Translations under genes and position numbers: made by a program
Source of the DNA: CAYOLL01 sp964404765 [NCBI: uncultured Gemmatimonadota bacterium]
GTDB lineage: Bacteria; 4572-55
Reading direction: 5' to 3'
DNA: 45,152 nucleotides
NCBI GenBank assembly: GCA_964404765.1
Contig: CAYOLL010000034.1
Span: 1-45,152 of the forward strand
Notes under the pieces: model-generated
Told to the model about the DNA's origin: nothing
The model's input: the letters and a program-made list of their open reading frames with translations, nothing else
The model's database searches: none
Part shown: piece after piece, positions 33,023-42,504 of the stretch
Position numbering within the stretch: the stretch's first letter is position 1
Layout: the number at the start of each line of letters is the position of its first letter

Positions 33023-33997
33023 ATGATAATAGAGCCACAAATTGGCATCCTCCATGGCAAGGAAACCGAATTCGCGCATGCCTTGATTGAGCGGATCAAC
33101 AAGAAGAACGCGCAAAGTATACGGGCAGAGTCGCTGAAAATCGGCGATATTCCCATGGATTACGATTGCCCGTACGATTTGATCGTGGACCGCATTTCTT
33201 ACAAAGTCCCTTACTATGTGTCTTTTCTTAAAAGCGCCATTTTAAGCGGGACATACATTATCAACGACCCGTTCTGGTTTGAGATGGTGGATCATTTTTT
33301 TAACTTTGGCCTGATTGCGCGAATTGGCGTACCGGTTCCAAAATCAGTCTGCCTGCCGTCCCGTGCCTACAATGCGGATGTGTCGAACGAAGATTTATCG
33401 AACATGGTTTTCCCCTTGGATTGGGATAAAGTAATTGATTATATCGGGCTGCCCGTTTTAATGAAGCCATATAACGAATTAGGCTGGCAGCACGAATATA
33501 TTATCAAATCTCGGGACCAACTTTTTTATCAATATAGTCAAAGCGGCCAGGCAATGATGCTGTTGCAGGAGCTTATTGATTATGATATGTACGTGCGCTG
33601 TCTGACAATCGGCAAAAAACATGTGCTGACGGTGCCCTACGATCCCATCAATCACCGCTATGTTTTGGAAGATGTAAAAAACATTTCATCTGATCTCAAA
33701 ATGCGTCTGGAAAGCAAGAGCCGCGAAATCTGCAAAGTGCTCGGTTATGACATGAATGTGGTGGAGTTTGCCATCGGTAAAAACGGTAAAGCTTATGCCG
33801 TTGATTTCATGAATCCGGTACCAGCGGTTGATTCTCATCGTATCGGCGCTGATAACTTTGATTGGGTGGTCGAAAATACCGCGATTACCGCAATTGATTG
33901 CGTTAAAAATGGCGTTTCCTCCTACGACAAACATCACTGGTATCAGGAAGCCAAGCTTAAAAAGCATTCGCGCCATCGCAAGTCTATCAAAAAGTAA
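33023..33997 (+). CDS. ATP-grasp domain protein (RimK-like)
   Basis: The protein has 324 residues. The ATP-grasp fold is suggested by VLMKPYNELGWQHEYIIKS (lysine-bearing strand and loop), the LLQELIDYDMYVRCLTIG segment (E in the adenine hinge, then R), and the metal-binding end VVEFAIGKNGKAYAVDFMNP with E and D/N residues. The fold ligates a carboxylate to an amine or thiol through an acyl phosphate. RimK/glutathione synthase-like relatives are the closest in pattern; the substrate is unknown. ATG 33023 follows AAAGGAG and is preferred over ATG 32996. Confidence 0.8.
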   Translation: MIIEPQIGILHGKETEFAHALIERINKKNAQSIRAESLKIGDIPMDYDCPYDLIVDRISYKVPYYVSFLKSAILSGTYIINDPFWFEMVDHFFNFGLIARIGVPVPKSVCLPSRAYNADVSNEDLSNMVFPLDWDKVIDYIGLPVLMKPYNELGWQHEYIIKSRDQLFYQYSQSGQAMMLLQELIDYDMYVRCLTIGKKHVLTVPYDPINHRYVLEDVKNISSDLKMRLESKSREICKVLGYDMNVVEFAIGKNGKAYAVDFMNPVPAVDSHRIGADNFDWVVENTAITAIDCVKNGVSSYDKHHWYQEAKLKKHSRHRKSIKK

Positions 33998-34022
33998 CGT
34001 CATCCTTCACAAGACTTCTCCC

Positions 34023-34059
34023 AAAAATCCCGGAACTGACAAGGTTTCGGGATTTTTTT
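34023..34059 (+). terminator. Intrinsic terminator of the ATP-grasp gene
   Basis: AAAAATCCCGGA (34023-34034) pairs with TTTCGGGATTTTT (from 34045), followed by a run of T. It sits 26 bp after the stop codon. Confidence 0.85.
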
Positions 34060-34157
34060 GTGCTGTTAGGCAGTGCTCGAATTTTCTTGAATGTGCCGCT
34101 GAATCGCATATATTAAAATGTTTTTAACCTGTTTAACCTGTTTAACTTCGAGGATAT

Positions 34158-34841
34158 ATGCCAATTGTGCAATTTCAACTTCCGGATTTTGTTGCCACAA
34201 AAATTTCAGCGGAAAAAGCGAGCGCAGATGCCATCAAACTTTTGGCGGCTGCTTATGAAATTTCGGGCCTCATCACCCCGGCGCAAGTTCAGGCCTGGTT
34301 AAGCAGTGCATCTTCACCGGGTCAATTAATGACGGCAACTCCGCCAAATATCGTCCAAAACTTTACCAAACCGGTAGTTGCATCAAATTCGGCTCCAAAT
34401 GGCGCCCAAAACTTTACGATTTATACGGACGGCGCCTGCCAAGGCAATCCTGGCGTCGGCGGCTGGGGCACGATCATTCACGATCACCAAACAAACCAAA
34501 AGATTGAAAAAAGCGGCGGCAAAAGCCGAGCCACCAACAACCAGATGGAAATGACGGCTGTAATTGAAGGTCTTCGTCATACACCAACAGGCAGCCGCAT
34601 TAAAATTGTCGCTGATTCCGAATACGTGATCAAAGGCATCACCGAATGGCTGCCCAATTGGATTCGATCCGGCTGGCAGACCGCCAGTAAAACGCCGGTC
34701 AAAAATAAAGAGCTGTGGGAAGAAATCCATTCACTGACCCAGCAACGCAAGGTTGAGTGGACCTGGGTGCGCGGTCACGCCGGGCATCCGGAAAACGAGC
34801 GTTGCGATCAATTGGCTGTGGAAGCGGCAGTCAAGCAGTAG
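34158..34841 (+). CDS. rnhA: Ribonuclease HI with an N-terminal extension
   Basis: This enzyme cleaves the RNA strand of RNA/DNA hybrids, removing primers and R-loops. The RNase H domain covers about 84-225 of 227 residues, with the catalytic carboxylates D91 (YTDGAC), E131 (QMEMTA), D153 (ADSEYV) and D217 (ERCDQLA), and H207 in RGHAGH. The first 80 residues are an extra domain with no recognised motif, unlike the hybrid-binding domain of RNase H1. GAGGAT precedes ATG 34158. Just upstream is a 9-bp unit TTTAACCTG repeated about three times (34122-34148). Confidence 0.95.
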   Translation: MPIVQFQLPDFVATKISAEKASADAIKLLAAAYEISGLITPAQVQAWLSSASSPGQLMTATPPNIVQNFTKPVVASNSAPNGAQNFTIYTDGACQGNPGVGGWGTIIHDHQTNQKIEKSGGKSRATNNQMEMTAVIEGLRHTPTGSRIKIVADSEYVIKGITEWLPNWIRSGWQTASKTPVKNKELWEEIHSLTQQRKVEWTWVRGHAGHPENERCDQLAVEAAVKQ

Positions 34842-34997
34842 AGCACACCTAAATTTTTTAGGAAACGATATAAAATATTTGCATTTTGCTTGTATGCTTA
34901 TTATCTTACCAAAATGAGTTATCATGCTTTCGAGCCTTGTAATTTGCTGCTAATGCGCAAAATGCGCAAAAAACATCATTAATCTGTTTACGACACC

Positions 34998-37403
34998 ATG
35001 CGCCTGAGTTATAACTGGTTAAAAGAATTCGTTCAATTTGACGCAACCCCGACAGAACTGGCCGAAAAGCTGACGCTGGTTGGTCTGGAGATTAGCGGCG
35101 TGCATCATTTGGCTGCCGGCCTTGAGGCCGTGGTCGTTGGCTTGGTGCAAAGCGTTGCTAAACACCCCAACTCTGATCATTTATCGCTGTGTCAGGTTAC
35201 GACTGCTACGCAAACCTATCGTGTCGTGTGTGGCGCTGCCAATGTTCGGGCCAATCTGAAGACGGCTTTTATTCCGGCTGGATATAACTTACCTGATGGG
35301 ACGGCGATTAAAGCAGCCAAAATTCGCGGTGAAGTTTCAGAGGGCATGCTTTGTTCCGAGCGCGAATTGGGCTTATCGCACGAGCATGCTGGAATTATGG
35401 AGTTGCCGGACAGTTGTGAAGTTGGGCAACAGCTCGTTATAGCGCTGGGCTTGGACGATTATGCTCTGGAAGCCGAGTTAACCACTAATCGTAGCGATGG
35501 CCTTTGTCATTTGGGAATTGCGCGTGAAATTGCCGCCATTTTTGATCTTCCTTTAAAATTGCCGGATACTTCGGTAAACGAAGCCGCGACACCGGTTGAC
35601 ACTTTAGCCAAAGTTACGATAAAAAATGAAACCGCCTGTCCTCGTTATGCGGCTCGCGTCATTCAAGATGTAAAAGTTGGGCCGTCGCCGTTGTGGTTGC
35701 AACAGCGACTGCGTGCCGTTGGCCAACGTCCGATCAACAATGTGGTGGATATTACCAACTTTGTTCTGATGGAGCTGGGGCATCCATTGCATGCCTTTGA
35801 TTACGATCAAATCGGCGGTCACCATATTATTGTGCGCAGCGCGAACAAAGATGAAACATTTACCACCTTAGATGGCAATAGCCATACTCTGGATGTGCGC
35901 ACTTTGTTGATTGCCGATGAGAAAGGCGGAGTGGCTGTCGGTGGTATTATGGGCGGCTTACATTCCGAGGTGACGGCACAGACGACCCAAATTTTATTGG
36001 AAAGCGCGTACTTCAATCCGCAAACCATTCGTTTCGGGGCTAAAAAAATCGGCATGCGCACGGAAGCTTCCAATCGCTTTGAAAAAGGGACTGATCCGGA
36101 AAATGTTTTGCGCGCACTCAATCGCGCAGCCCGGTTGATTGCCGATATTACCGGTGGGCGTGTGGCCGGTGGCGTTATTGATAATTATCCGAAACCATTG
36201 GCGCCGCTAAAAACTTCATTGCGATTGAATCAGGTTTCTCGTATCTTGGGTATAGCGATTGATCCGGAAAAAATTTATCGCATTTTAACGCGACTTGGGT
36301 TTACAATTCTGCGCGACAGCACCGAAATATGGCCGATAATTATTCCGACCTATCGGCGAGATGTGGAGCGTGAAATTGATTTAATCGAAGAAATCGCCCG
36401 CCACTACGGCTATGCCAACATACCGGATCGGCTTAATGTCGCGGCAGCGACAAGCGTTGCCAACGATGCCGAGACAATCACCGCTCTGATTCGGCAGGTT
36501 TTAACCGGCGCAGGCTATACCGAGTTTGTTACCACCAGCTTCGTAGACGAATCCTCGTTGAAAAAAATGCCTTATTTAGGAATTGATTCGACGATGTCGG
36601 CGCTTGTTCGTATTAAAAACCCGTTGACCGCGGAGTATAACTGCCTACGACCCAACTTGTTGACAACAGTTTTGCCGCAAATTCGACATAACATTTATCA
36701 AAAGAATTTGAATCTCAAAGTCTTTGAACTAAGTCGGACATTTGCCTATGATTCGATTCAAAAACCGGTTGAAACAATTCGGTTGGGCCTGTTCATTACC
36801 GGGATGAGCCATTCATGTGATTGGGCAATTTCTGCGCGAGCCGCCAATTTCTTCGATCTAAAAGGCGCTCTGGAAGACCTTTTTACGATTTTAAAATTGA
36901 GCAACGTGACTTACAATCCAATTCAAAATGCGGAGTACCATCCGGCTCGTGCAGCCGAAGTGTTTTTGGGCGCGGAGTCTGTTGGCACACTTGGCGAGCT
37001 AAGCACCAGTGTAAAAAACGCATTTGATATTCCGACTCCCGCCTATTGGGCCGAGTTGGATGTGATGCCAATTCTTGCGCTGACCGCAAGCGTGAACAAA
37101 AAATATAAACGCTTGCCCCGTTATCCGATGGTAACCCGCGACTTGGCTTTGGTTGTTGATACCGTAACGGCCAGTCAACCCATATTAGATCAAATTTTTA
37201 GTGCCGCCGGCCCATATTTGGAGAATGCGCAATTATTTGATATTTTTCAGGGTGGATCTTTACCGGCGGACAAAAAGAGTTTAGCTTTTGCGCTAACATT
37301 TCGTTCTAATGAGCGCACACTTGCTGATAGCGACATTGACCCGATTATCCGCAGTATATTGGTCGTGCTGGAGCGGGAATTTAAGGCAACGTTGCGCACA
37401 TAA
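34998..37403 (+). CDS. pheT: Phenylalanyl-tRNA synthetase beta subunit
   Basis: This is an 801-residue subunit of the heterotetrameric enzyme that charges tRNA-Phe. It has the N-terminal tRNA-binding OB domain (about 40-150), B3/B4 editing domain (about 205-385), B5 domain (about 400-475), the synthetase-like core and a C-terminal anticodon-binding (FDX-ACB) domain starting near 705 (YKRLPRYPMVTRDLALVVD). Length is normal. pheS, usually directly upstream, is not here; rnhA occupies that place. No clear ribosome-binding site precedes ATG 34998. Downstream are the coiled-coil and zapA genes. Confidence 0.97.
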   Translation: MRLSYNWLKEFVQFDATPTELAEKLTLVGLEISGVHHLAAGLEAVVVGLVQSVAKHPNSDHLSLCQVTTATQTYRVVCGAANVRANLKTAFIPAGYNLPDGTAIKAAKIRGEVSEGMLCSERELGLSHEHAGIMELPDSCEVGQQLVIALGLDDYALEAELTTNRSDGLCHLGIAREIAAIFDLPLKLPDTSVNEAATPVDTLAKVTIKNETACPRYAARVIQDVKVGPSPLWLQQRLRAVGQRPINNVVDITNFVLMELGHPLHAFDYDQIGGHHIIVRSANKDETFTTLDGNSHTLDVRTLLIADEKGGVAVGGIMGGLHSEVTAQTTQILLESAYFNPQTIRFGAKKIGMRTEASNRFEKGTDPENVLRALNRAARLIADITGGRVAGGVIDNYPKPLAPLKTSLRLNQVSRILGIAIDPEKIYRILTRLGFTILRDSTEIWPIIIPTYRRDVEREIDLIEEIARHYGYANIPDRLNVAAATSVANDAETITALIRQVLTGAGYTEFVTTSFVDESSLKKMPYLGIDSTMSALVRIKNPLTAEYNCLRPNLLTTVLPQIRHNIYQKNLNLKVFELSRTFAYDSIQKPVETIRLGLFITGMSHSCDWAISARAANFFDLKGALEDLFTILKLSNVTYNPIQNAEYHPARAAEVFLGAESVGTLGELSTSVKNAFDIPTPAYWAELDVMPILALTASVNKKYKRLPRYPMVTRDLALVVDTVTASQPILDQIFSAAGPYLENAQLFDIFQGGSLPADKKSLAFALTFRSNERTLADSDIDPIIRSILVVLEREFKATLRT

Positions 37404-37467
37404 TAGCTTTTATCCATATTTTAAAGCATTCCGATGATTTCATTTTTCATAAAAACAAGAGCTGTTT

Positions 37468-37749
37468 ATGACTGATCAATTTGTGATTTTGGAAGAGAAG
37501 ATTAAGCAAACTATTGCTTTGATTACGCAACTGCGTGAGGAAAACCAGCGTCTGCGCGAGGGTTCCCCACAAGGCGCTTTTCCTTTTCCGGGGGATGCGG
37601 TTAACCCAAATTTAGTAGAGAAGGTTACTGTTCTTGAAAAAAAGGTTAAAGAATTAGAGCTTGAGAACAAAGCATTGCTGGAAAGCAAGGAAAAGATCAA
37701 AGAAAAAGTTCAGACAATGCTGGAAAAATTTGATATTATGAAGCTATAA
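37468..37749 (+). CDS. Small coiled-coil protein between pheT and zapA
   Basis: The protein has 93 residues. Two coiled-coil segments (about 5-32 and 50-92, with Leu/Val/Ile heptads such as KVTVLEKKVKELELENKALL) are joined by a Gly/Pro-rich linker (SPQGAFPFPGDA). Size and location suggest a division-associated factor similar in design to ZapB, but there is no sequence proof. It is cytoplasmic, with no signal. It is followed after 112 bp by zapA. Confidence 0.75.
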   Translation: MTDQFVILEEKIKQTIALITQLREENQRLREGSPQGAFPFPGDAVNPNLVEKVTVLEKKVKELELENKALLESKEKIKEKVQTMLEKFDIMKL

Positions 37750-37861
37750 GGCTGCTTGACGAGCATGCTCATAGATTGTTTTGCAGGCACCACCATTTGG
37801 ATTAATTCGTCGCTTTATATTGATATAAATTCTTTAAAATCAACTGATTAGGTAATCCGTC

Positions 37862-38179
37862 ATGGATGATAAATCTCTCACCGTAAAAGTAGCCATATTT
37901 GGTACGGAATATTCAATAAAAGGTCAAGCCGATCCTACGTACGTCAACAAGTTAGCCAAATATGTGGACTCAAAAATGTTGGAACTAACGGGCGGCAATA
38001 CGTCCACGGCTACCGTCAGGCTGGCCGTACTGGCTGCGCTGAATGTGGCCGACGAGTTATTCCAGGTTCGAGACGAGTTAGAGAAACTTGGCGGCAAGCG
38101 GGTCCAGTTTGATGATGTAGACAAAAAGCTCAAAAATTTGAATGAGCTTTTAGATCAGGCGCTTAAGTCGGAAGCATGA
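37862..38179 (+). CDS. zapA: Cell division protein ZapA
   Basis: The protein has 105 residues. The N-terminal globular part (KVAIFGTEYSIKGQADPTYVNKLAKYVD) and the C-terminal coiled coil (about 60-103) match ZapA, which crosslinks FtsZ filaments at the division ring. AGGTAA precedes ATG 37862. It follows a coiled-coil partner gene and pheT, a gene order common in FCB bacteria. Confidence 0.88.
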   Translation: MDDKSLTVKVAIFGTEYSIKGQADPTYVNKLAKYVDSKMLELTGGNTSTATVRLAVLAALNVADELFQVRDELEKLGGKRVQFDDVDKKLKNLNELLDQALKSEA

Positions 38180-38230
38180 CCGGCATTGTCGTCCAAAGAA
38201 TTTTATATTATTTACACATAGCGTTATACA

Positions 38231-38341
38231 AGTCCCTGCTATGTTCGTGATGATTTGATATTCCAAATCGGTGTGTCTGATTTGACATCGGACTGCTGTT
38301 TGCGATAATTCATTTCACACGGCATGGGCGGGGATTTTTTT
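38231..38341 (+). ncRNA. Candidate structured RNA downstream of zapA
   Basis: AGTCCCTGCT (38231-38240) can pair with GGCGGGGATT (38327-38336) across about 86 nt, and the 3' arm runs into seven T. Inside, CGTG/CACG and GATTTG/CAAATC can also pair. A closing stem next to zapA recalls 6S RNA, but the length (about 105 nt) is short for that family and the -10-like TTATAC (38224-38229) would start transcription inside the 5' arm. It may simply be the structured leader of the epimerase. Confidence 0.25.
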
Positions 38342-39316
38342 ATGGCCCAATTAGCGCATGTTCTGGTGACTGGCGGTGCGGGTTTTATTGGCTCGCATCT
38401 GGCGGATCGCCTGGCGGAATGCTATCAGAGTATAACAATTCTCGACAATTTTGACCCCTATTACGATCCGGAACAAAAGCGTCGGAATATTGCGGACGTA
38501 TTACTTCGTCCTAATGTAAGTCTGAAAATCGGGGACATTCGTGATGCGGCGTTTGTGGAAGATGTTCTCCGTGAGCGACAGATAGACGGAATTGTTCATT
38601 TAGCTGCGCGGGCTGGTGTACGTGCTTCGCTTTTAGACCCGCTTCTGTATAGCTCGGTCAATATAGATGGCACGATTACTTTGTTAGAAGCAGCACGCCG
38701 ACTTAAAGTTAAAACTTTTATTTTTGGATCTTCCTCATCTGTCTACGGTCAGGATACACCCGTTCCCTTCCGGGAGAGTGCGCCTTGTGGGCAGCCTGCT
38801 TCGCCGTACGCCGCTACAAAAAGGGCTGCGGAGTTGCTTTGTTATACCTATTGGGATTTATATAAACTGCCGATTGTTGTACTGCGTTTTTTTACGGTTT
38901 ATGGTCCACGCCAGCGTCCGGAAATGGCCATTCATCGTTTTTTTTCTATGATTTTGCGGCGAGAAAAGATTCCTGTTTATGGTCATGGGGTCTTGCTGCG
39001 TGATTTTACGTATGTAGATGATATTGTGCGTGGGATTGAGAGCGCACTGCGCCTGGATCAACCGGGCTATGATGTGTTTAATCTGGGGACAACGCATCAA
39101 ATCACCGTTAATTTACTCATTCAAAAAATTGAACAGGTTACCGGTATTTCGGCTCAAAAAGAGTATTTGGCCCAACAACCCGGCGATATGGAGTCAACCT
39201 GGGCTGATATTTCACGGGCTCAGAAATTTTTAAACTATGCGCCCCAGGTGCAAATCGATGACGGTTTACACCGTTTCTGGCATTGGTTTCAGCAGGAGCA
39301 GGCCCGCCAACGCTGA
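38342..39316 (+). CDS. NAD-dependent nucleotide-sugar epimerase (UDP-glucuronate 4-epimerase-like)
   Basis: This is a 324-residue extended short-chain dehydrogenase. The NAD motif is GGAGFIG (11-17), the catalytic pair is Y156 and K160 (SPYAATKRAAE), and a Ser-rich SSSSVYG strand precedes it. RDFTYVDDIVRGI and FTVYGPRQRPEMAIHRF are typical of the UDP-glucuronate/UDP-glucose 4-epimerase group. Its likely role is making sugar precursors for envelope polysaccharide. ATG 38342 starts just before the Rossmann strand; ATG 38324 is in frame but adds MGGDFF overlapping a possible terminator stem. No other sugar genes are nearby. Confidence 0.9.
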   Translation: MAQLAHVLVTGGAGFIGSHLADRLAECYQSITILDNFDPYYDPEQKRRNIADVLLRPNVSLKIGDIRDAAFVEDVLRERQIDGIVHLAARAGVRASLLDPLLYSSVNIDGTITLLEAARRLKVKTFIFGSSSSVYGQDTPVPFRESAPCGQPASPYAATKRAAELLCYTYWDLYKLPIVVLRFFTVYGPRQRPEMAIHRFFSMILRREKIPVYGHGVLLRDFTYVDDIVRGIESALRLDQPGYDVFNLGTTHQITVNLLIQKIEQVTGISAQKEYLAQQPGDMESTWADISRAQKFLNYAPQVQIDDGLHRFWHWFQQEQARQR

Positions 39317-39496
39317 TGCACTAAAGCGCAACACATATCTTTTCATAGGGCACAATCTTTTGCTTTCATCCAGCGCTGTCATTCTGAAAACGTTTTGTTT
39401 GAGTTCAAGTGCAGAGCCAATTTGAAGCGAGATGCTTGCAGCATGACAGGCGCATTGAAAACGAAGGTGTAGGACATGTGCCAGTATATTTTTTCA
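39317..39496. other. Gene-free stretch left of the family-A element
   Basis: This is part of the 497-bp gap between the epimerase and rny. It contains GTCATTCTGAAAA (39377-39389) and a GCATGACAGGCG counterpart (39440-39451), which look like the eroded arms of another repeat. No gene is supported. Confidence 0.4.
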
Positions 39497-39607
39497 GGCT
39501 CATGGAATAAGTTTGTGGAAACCCAACCTTGCGAAGGCTTCAGTGCACAAAACATGCGGATTTCAAATTAAGCCTTCGCAAGGTTTCACCATTGTATCCC
39601 ATGAGCC
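39497..39607. mobile_element. MITE-like element, family A, copy 3
   Basis: The element is 111 bp with ends GGCTCATGGAAT and GGCTCATGGGAT (read inward) and the inner AACCTTGCGAAGGCTT arms. It is flanked by the perfect 8-bp duplication TTTTTTCA (39489-39496 and 39608-39615). It is nearly identical, in reverse orientation, to the copy at 19.5 kb. Confidence 0.85.
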
Positions 39608-39813
39608 TTTTTTCATAAACGAGTCGTTACCAAACTAAGGTGAATATTCATTTAACCGTATCCAAGGGCAGATTTTTAAGAATTTTTGCGCCGGAATTTG
39701 TAGAATTTTCGGTCGTTTTTAGTTCTTAAATATAGACTGGAAACCCTTTAGGATTTCAGATGGTTAGGCGAGTGCTTACAAACTAAGATTATACTTTTGG
39801 AGGATTTTTTCAG

Positions 39814-41376
39814 ATGGAAATTGTGACCTGGATTATCATAAGTCTGATATTGGCTGCAGCCGGTTTTGGGGCGGGTTGGTTTTTAAGCCGCAAGATGGCA
39901 AATGAGAAAATTGCCAATGTGGAGCAGGCGGCCGCTCAAATTTTGATTGAGGCTCAGAAAGAAGCCGAGCGGCTCAAAAAAGATGCTCTGCTGGAAGCAA
40001 AAGAAGAGTGGTACAAAGCTAAAGAAGAGTTTGAAAAAGATGCTCAAAACAAGCGTCTGGAGATGCAAAAGTTTGAGCGCCGGTTGCGGGATAAGGAATC
40101 AAATCTGGATCGCAAAGCCGATTTGATGAATCAAAAAGAAAAAGAATTAGGGCAGGAAGGCAAAAACTTAGCGAATCGTGAGAAGAATTTAGTATCAAAA
40201 GAATCGGAGTTAGATGGAAAGATCGCCGAACAAAATATTCGGCTGGAAAAAATTGCGGGCTTGACTGCCGAAGAGGCCAAGAAAGAATTGATTGCCAATC
40301 TTGAAGAAGAAGCCCGTCGCGAGTCGGCCCAAATAGCCCGCGAGATTCGTGACCGCGCGCAACGCGATGCCGAAAAAGATGCACGTAAAATTTTGACGTT
40401 GGCTATTCAACGCAATGCCGCCGATCATGTTGCCGAGACAACCGTTTCTGTCGTTTCACTGCCCAGCGAAGAAATGAAAGGTCGTATAATTGGTCGGGAA
40501 GGACGAAATATCCGCGCTTTTGAACAGGCTACCGGTGTGGATGTAATCATTGACGATACGCCAGAAGCCGTAATTCTGTCGGCTTTTGATCCGATCCGGC
40601 GGGAAGTTGCCAGGCTTTCAATGGAAAAACTGACGGCTGACGGTCGCATTCATCCGGCCCGTATCGAGGAGATTGTTACGAAGACACGCGAAGAAGTCAA
40701 TCAATTGATTATTCAATCGGGAGAGCAAGCGGTACTGGAACTCAGTTTGCATGGTATTCATCCGGAAATTATCAAGTTGTTAGGCCGTCTGAAATATCGC
40801 ACCAGTTATGGCCAGAATGTGTTGGAGCATGTGATTGAAACCGCTCATTTATGCGGTATTATGGCGGCGGAACTGAGCCTTGACCAAATGCTGGCAAAAC
40901 GTGCGGCCTTGTTGCACGATATTGGCAAAGCCGTAGCCCAGGACGTGGAAGGTTCCCATGTGGAAATCGGCGTCCAGATTGCCAAGCGCTACGGTGAAAA
41001 CAACATTGTGATTAATGCCATCCATGCCCATCATGAAGATGTGGAATGCGAGTCGCTGGTAGCGGTGCTGGTTAAAGCTGCGGATTCGATTTCCGGCGGG
41101 CGACCCGGCGCGAGGCGCGAGACCCTGGAAAACTATGTCAAACGTTTGGAGCAACTGGAGCAAATTGCCGATGCCCTGCCCGGTGTCGAAAAATCGTATG
41201 CCATCCGCGCCGGTCGCGAAGTGCGCATCATTGTCCGACCGGATCAGGTGTCCGATGTGGAATCGAGCGACCTGGCCCGTAAGGTCGCCAAATCCATCGA
41301 AGACCAGATGCAATATCCCGGCCAAATTAAAGTGACCGTTATTCGGGAGACAAGAGCCATTGAGTATGCTAAATAG
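39814..41376 (+). CDS. rny: Ribonuclease Y
   Basis: This is a 520-residue membrane-anchored endoribonuclease that starts mRNA decay. It has one N-terminal transmembrane helix ([19 protein letters not shown]), a long coiled coil (about 30-190), a KH RNA-binding domain (about 210-270, with [15 protein letters not shown]) and an HD domain with H368-D369 (ALLHDIGKA). Length and order are normal. GGAGG lies about 12 bases before ATG 39814. The next gene overlaps its end by 11 bases. Confidence 0.97.
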   Translation: MEIVTWIIISLILAAAGFGAGWFLSRKMANEKIANVEQAAAQILIEAQKEAERLKKDALLEAKEEWYKAKEEFEKDAQNKRLEMQKFERRLRDKESNLDRKADLMNQKEKELGQEGKNLANREKNLVSKESELDGKIAEQNIRLEKIAGLTAEEAKKELIANLEEEARRESAQIAREIRDRAQRDAEKDARKILTLAIQRNAADHVAETTVSVVSLPSEEMKGRIIGREGRNIRAFEQATGVDVIIDDTPEAVILSAFDPIRREVARLSMEKLTADGRIHPARIEEIVTKTREEVNQLIIQSGEQAVLELSLHGIHPEIIKLLGRLKYRTSYGQNVLEHVIETAHLCGIMAAELSLDQMLAKRAALLHDIGKAVAQDVEGSHVEIGVQIAKRYGENNIVINAIHAHHEDVECESLVAVLVKAADSISGGRPGARRETLENYVKRLEQLEQIADALPGVEKSYAIRAGREVRIIVRPDQVSDVESSDLARKVAKSIEDQMQYPGQIKVTVIRETRAIEYAK

Positions 41377-42475
41377 CGGTTTTCGCGTTAAGACGTCGAG
41401 CGCTTTTCAAGCGCTTGGGGTCGGCTTTTTACTGCTGATAGTCAGCCTGGCCGGCTGCGGCAAGCCGTTTGTCATCATCCCCGCGCCTATCGACGCAAAG
41501 CCCGGCACGTTACATCCCATTTGGCGATTCAAAACCCGCGGGCCGATTTTGGTCGAGCCGCTCTTGCAAGGGAATGATTTATATCTGGGGTCGCTTGACC
41601 GGAGCGTGTACAAACTTAATCTTGACAAACCGGGTTTGGTCTGGAAAAAAAAGCTTAAAGCGCCGGCTGCACAAATGGGAATTGACGTTAATGGTCACTT
41701 ACTGATAATGACATCCATTCCGGAAACCCGTCTCTACCAACTTTTGGCGAATCGAAAGGAAGTTTGGGTTCATCCCATCGGCGAGGCCGCTTCCGAAATG
41801 GCATTGGATGACTCGCTGCTGTTTGTCAGCACGGAACTGAAACGATTTTTAGCCATTCGCATCGCAACCGGTGAAACCCAGTGGGATTTTAAAGCGGACG
41901 ATGCAATTCATACCCGGCCACTTTTATCTCAAAAACGAGTAATCTTTGGCACAGAGGCCGGGCAAATTGTAGCCCTAAATGCAGTGGACGGCAAACAGCA
42001 ATGGTTAGTTAAGCACACCGCTGCTTTTAATGTAGACCCTGTTTTAGCCGACAGTCTGACCATTTTTGCAGCCGAAGATAACACCCTGCTCTGTTTGCGG
42101 GTCAGTGACGGTACTGAAAAATGGCGCACTCAACTCACGGGCATTAATCTGAATCCGCCATTGTTTGTTAACGAGCAATTGATTGTTCATTCCCTGACCG
42201 GGCAATGCTTTTTTATTGATATCCAAACCGGTCAGCTCCAAGAGTCAATCCAATGTCCGACCTTGGTTACACCACTGATTCAATATGGCCAGTATTTAAT
42301 CTGGGTAGAACAGCAGAAGGGCGAAATCTCCCTGTTTAACTTAAAGACGCGGACAGTTGATCAACAATATTTGCTGGATGAAACCGTGCGCGTTTGTCCG
42401 GTTATTTGGCGTGATTTATTGCTTGTCCCCACTACCGGTAACAAACTTATTGTTGTGCAATTACCGCATTTGTAA
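41366..42475 (+). CDS. PQQ-type beta-propeller lipoprotein (BamB-like)
   Basis: The protein has 369 residues. A lipoprotein signal ends in LAGC with Cys31 as the acylation site. The rest consists of PQQ/quinoprotein-like propeller repeats, each with a pattern such as [51 protein letters not shown] and [17 protein letters not shown]. BamB, in the outer-membrane-protein assembly complex, has this design, but PQQ propellers serve many uses. The start overlaps rny; ATG 41366 is chosen over the upstream TTG 41360. Translation is probably coupled to rny. Confidence 0.8.
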   Translation: MLNSGFRVKTSSAFQALGVGFLLLIVSLAGCGKPFVIIPAPIDAKPGTLHPIWRFKTRGPILVEPLLQGNDLYLGSLDRSVYKLNLDKPGLVWKKKLKAPAAQMGIDVNGHLLIMTSIPETRLYQLLANRKEVWVHPIGEAASEMALDDSLLFVSTELKRFLAIRIATGETQWDFKADDAIHTRPLLSQKRVIFGTEAGQIVALNAVDGKQQWLVKHTAAFNVDPVLADSLTIFAAEDNTLLCLRVSDGTEKWRTQLTGINLNPPLFVNEQLIVHSLTGQCFFIDIQTGQLQESIQCPTLVTPLIQYGQYLIWVEQQKGEISLFNLKTRTVDQQYLLDETVRVCPVIWRDLLLVPTTGNKLIVVQLPHL

Positions 42476-42504
42476 GTATGGCCTTTCGCCAGGAGATCCA
42501 AATT

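Noticed and set aside
34122-34148. TTTAACCTG tandem units as a regulatory iteron or origin
   Set aside because: There are only about three short units and no neighbouring replication gene or AT-rich unwinding region. It is more likely a simple repeat.
38324-38341. Upstream ATG of the epimerase as the true start
   Set aside because: It would add six residues before the Rossmann fold, and its sequence coincides with a GC-rich arm and T-tract better explained as leader.
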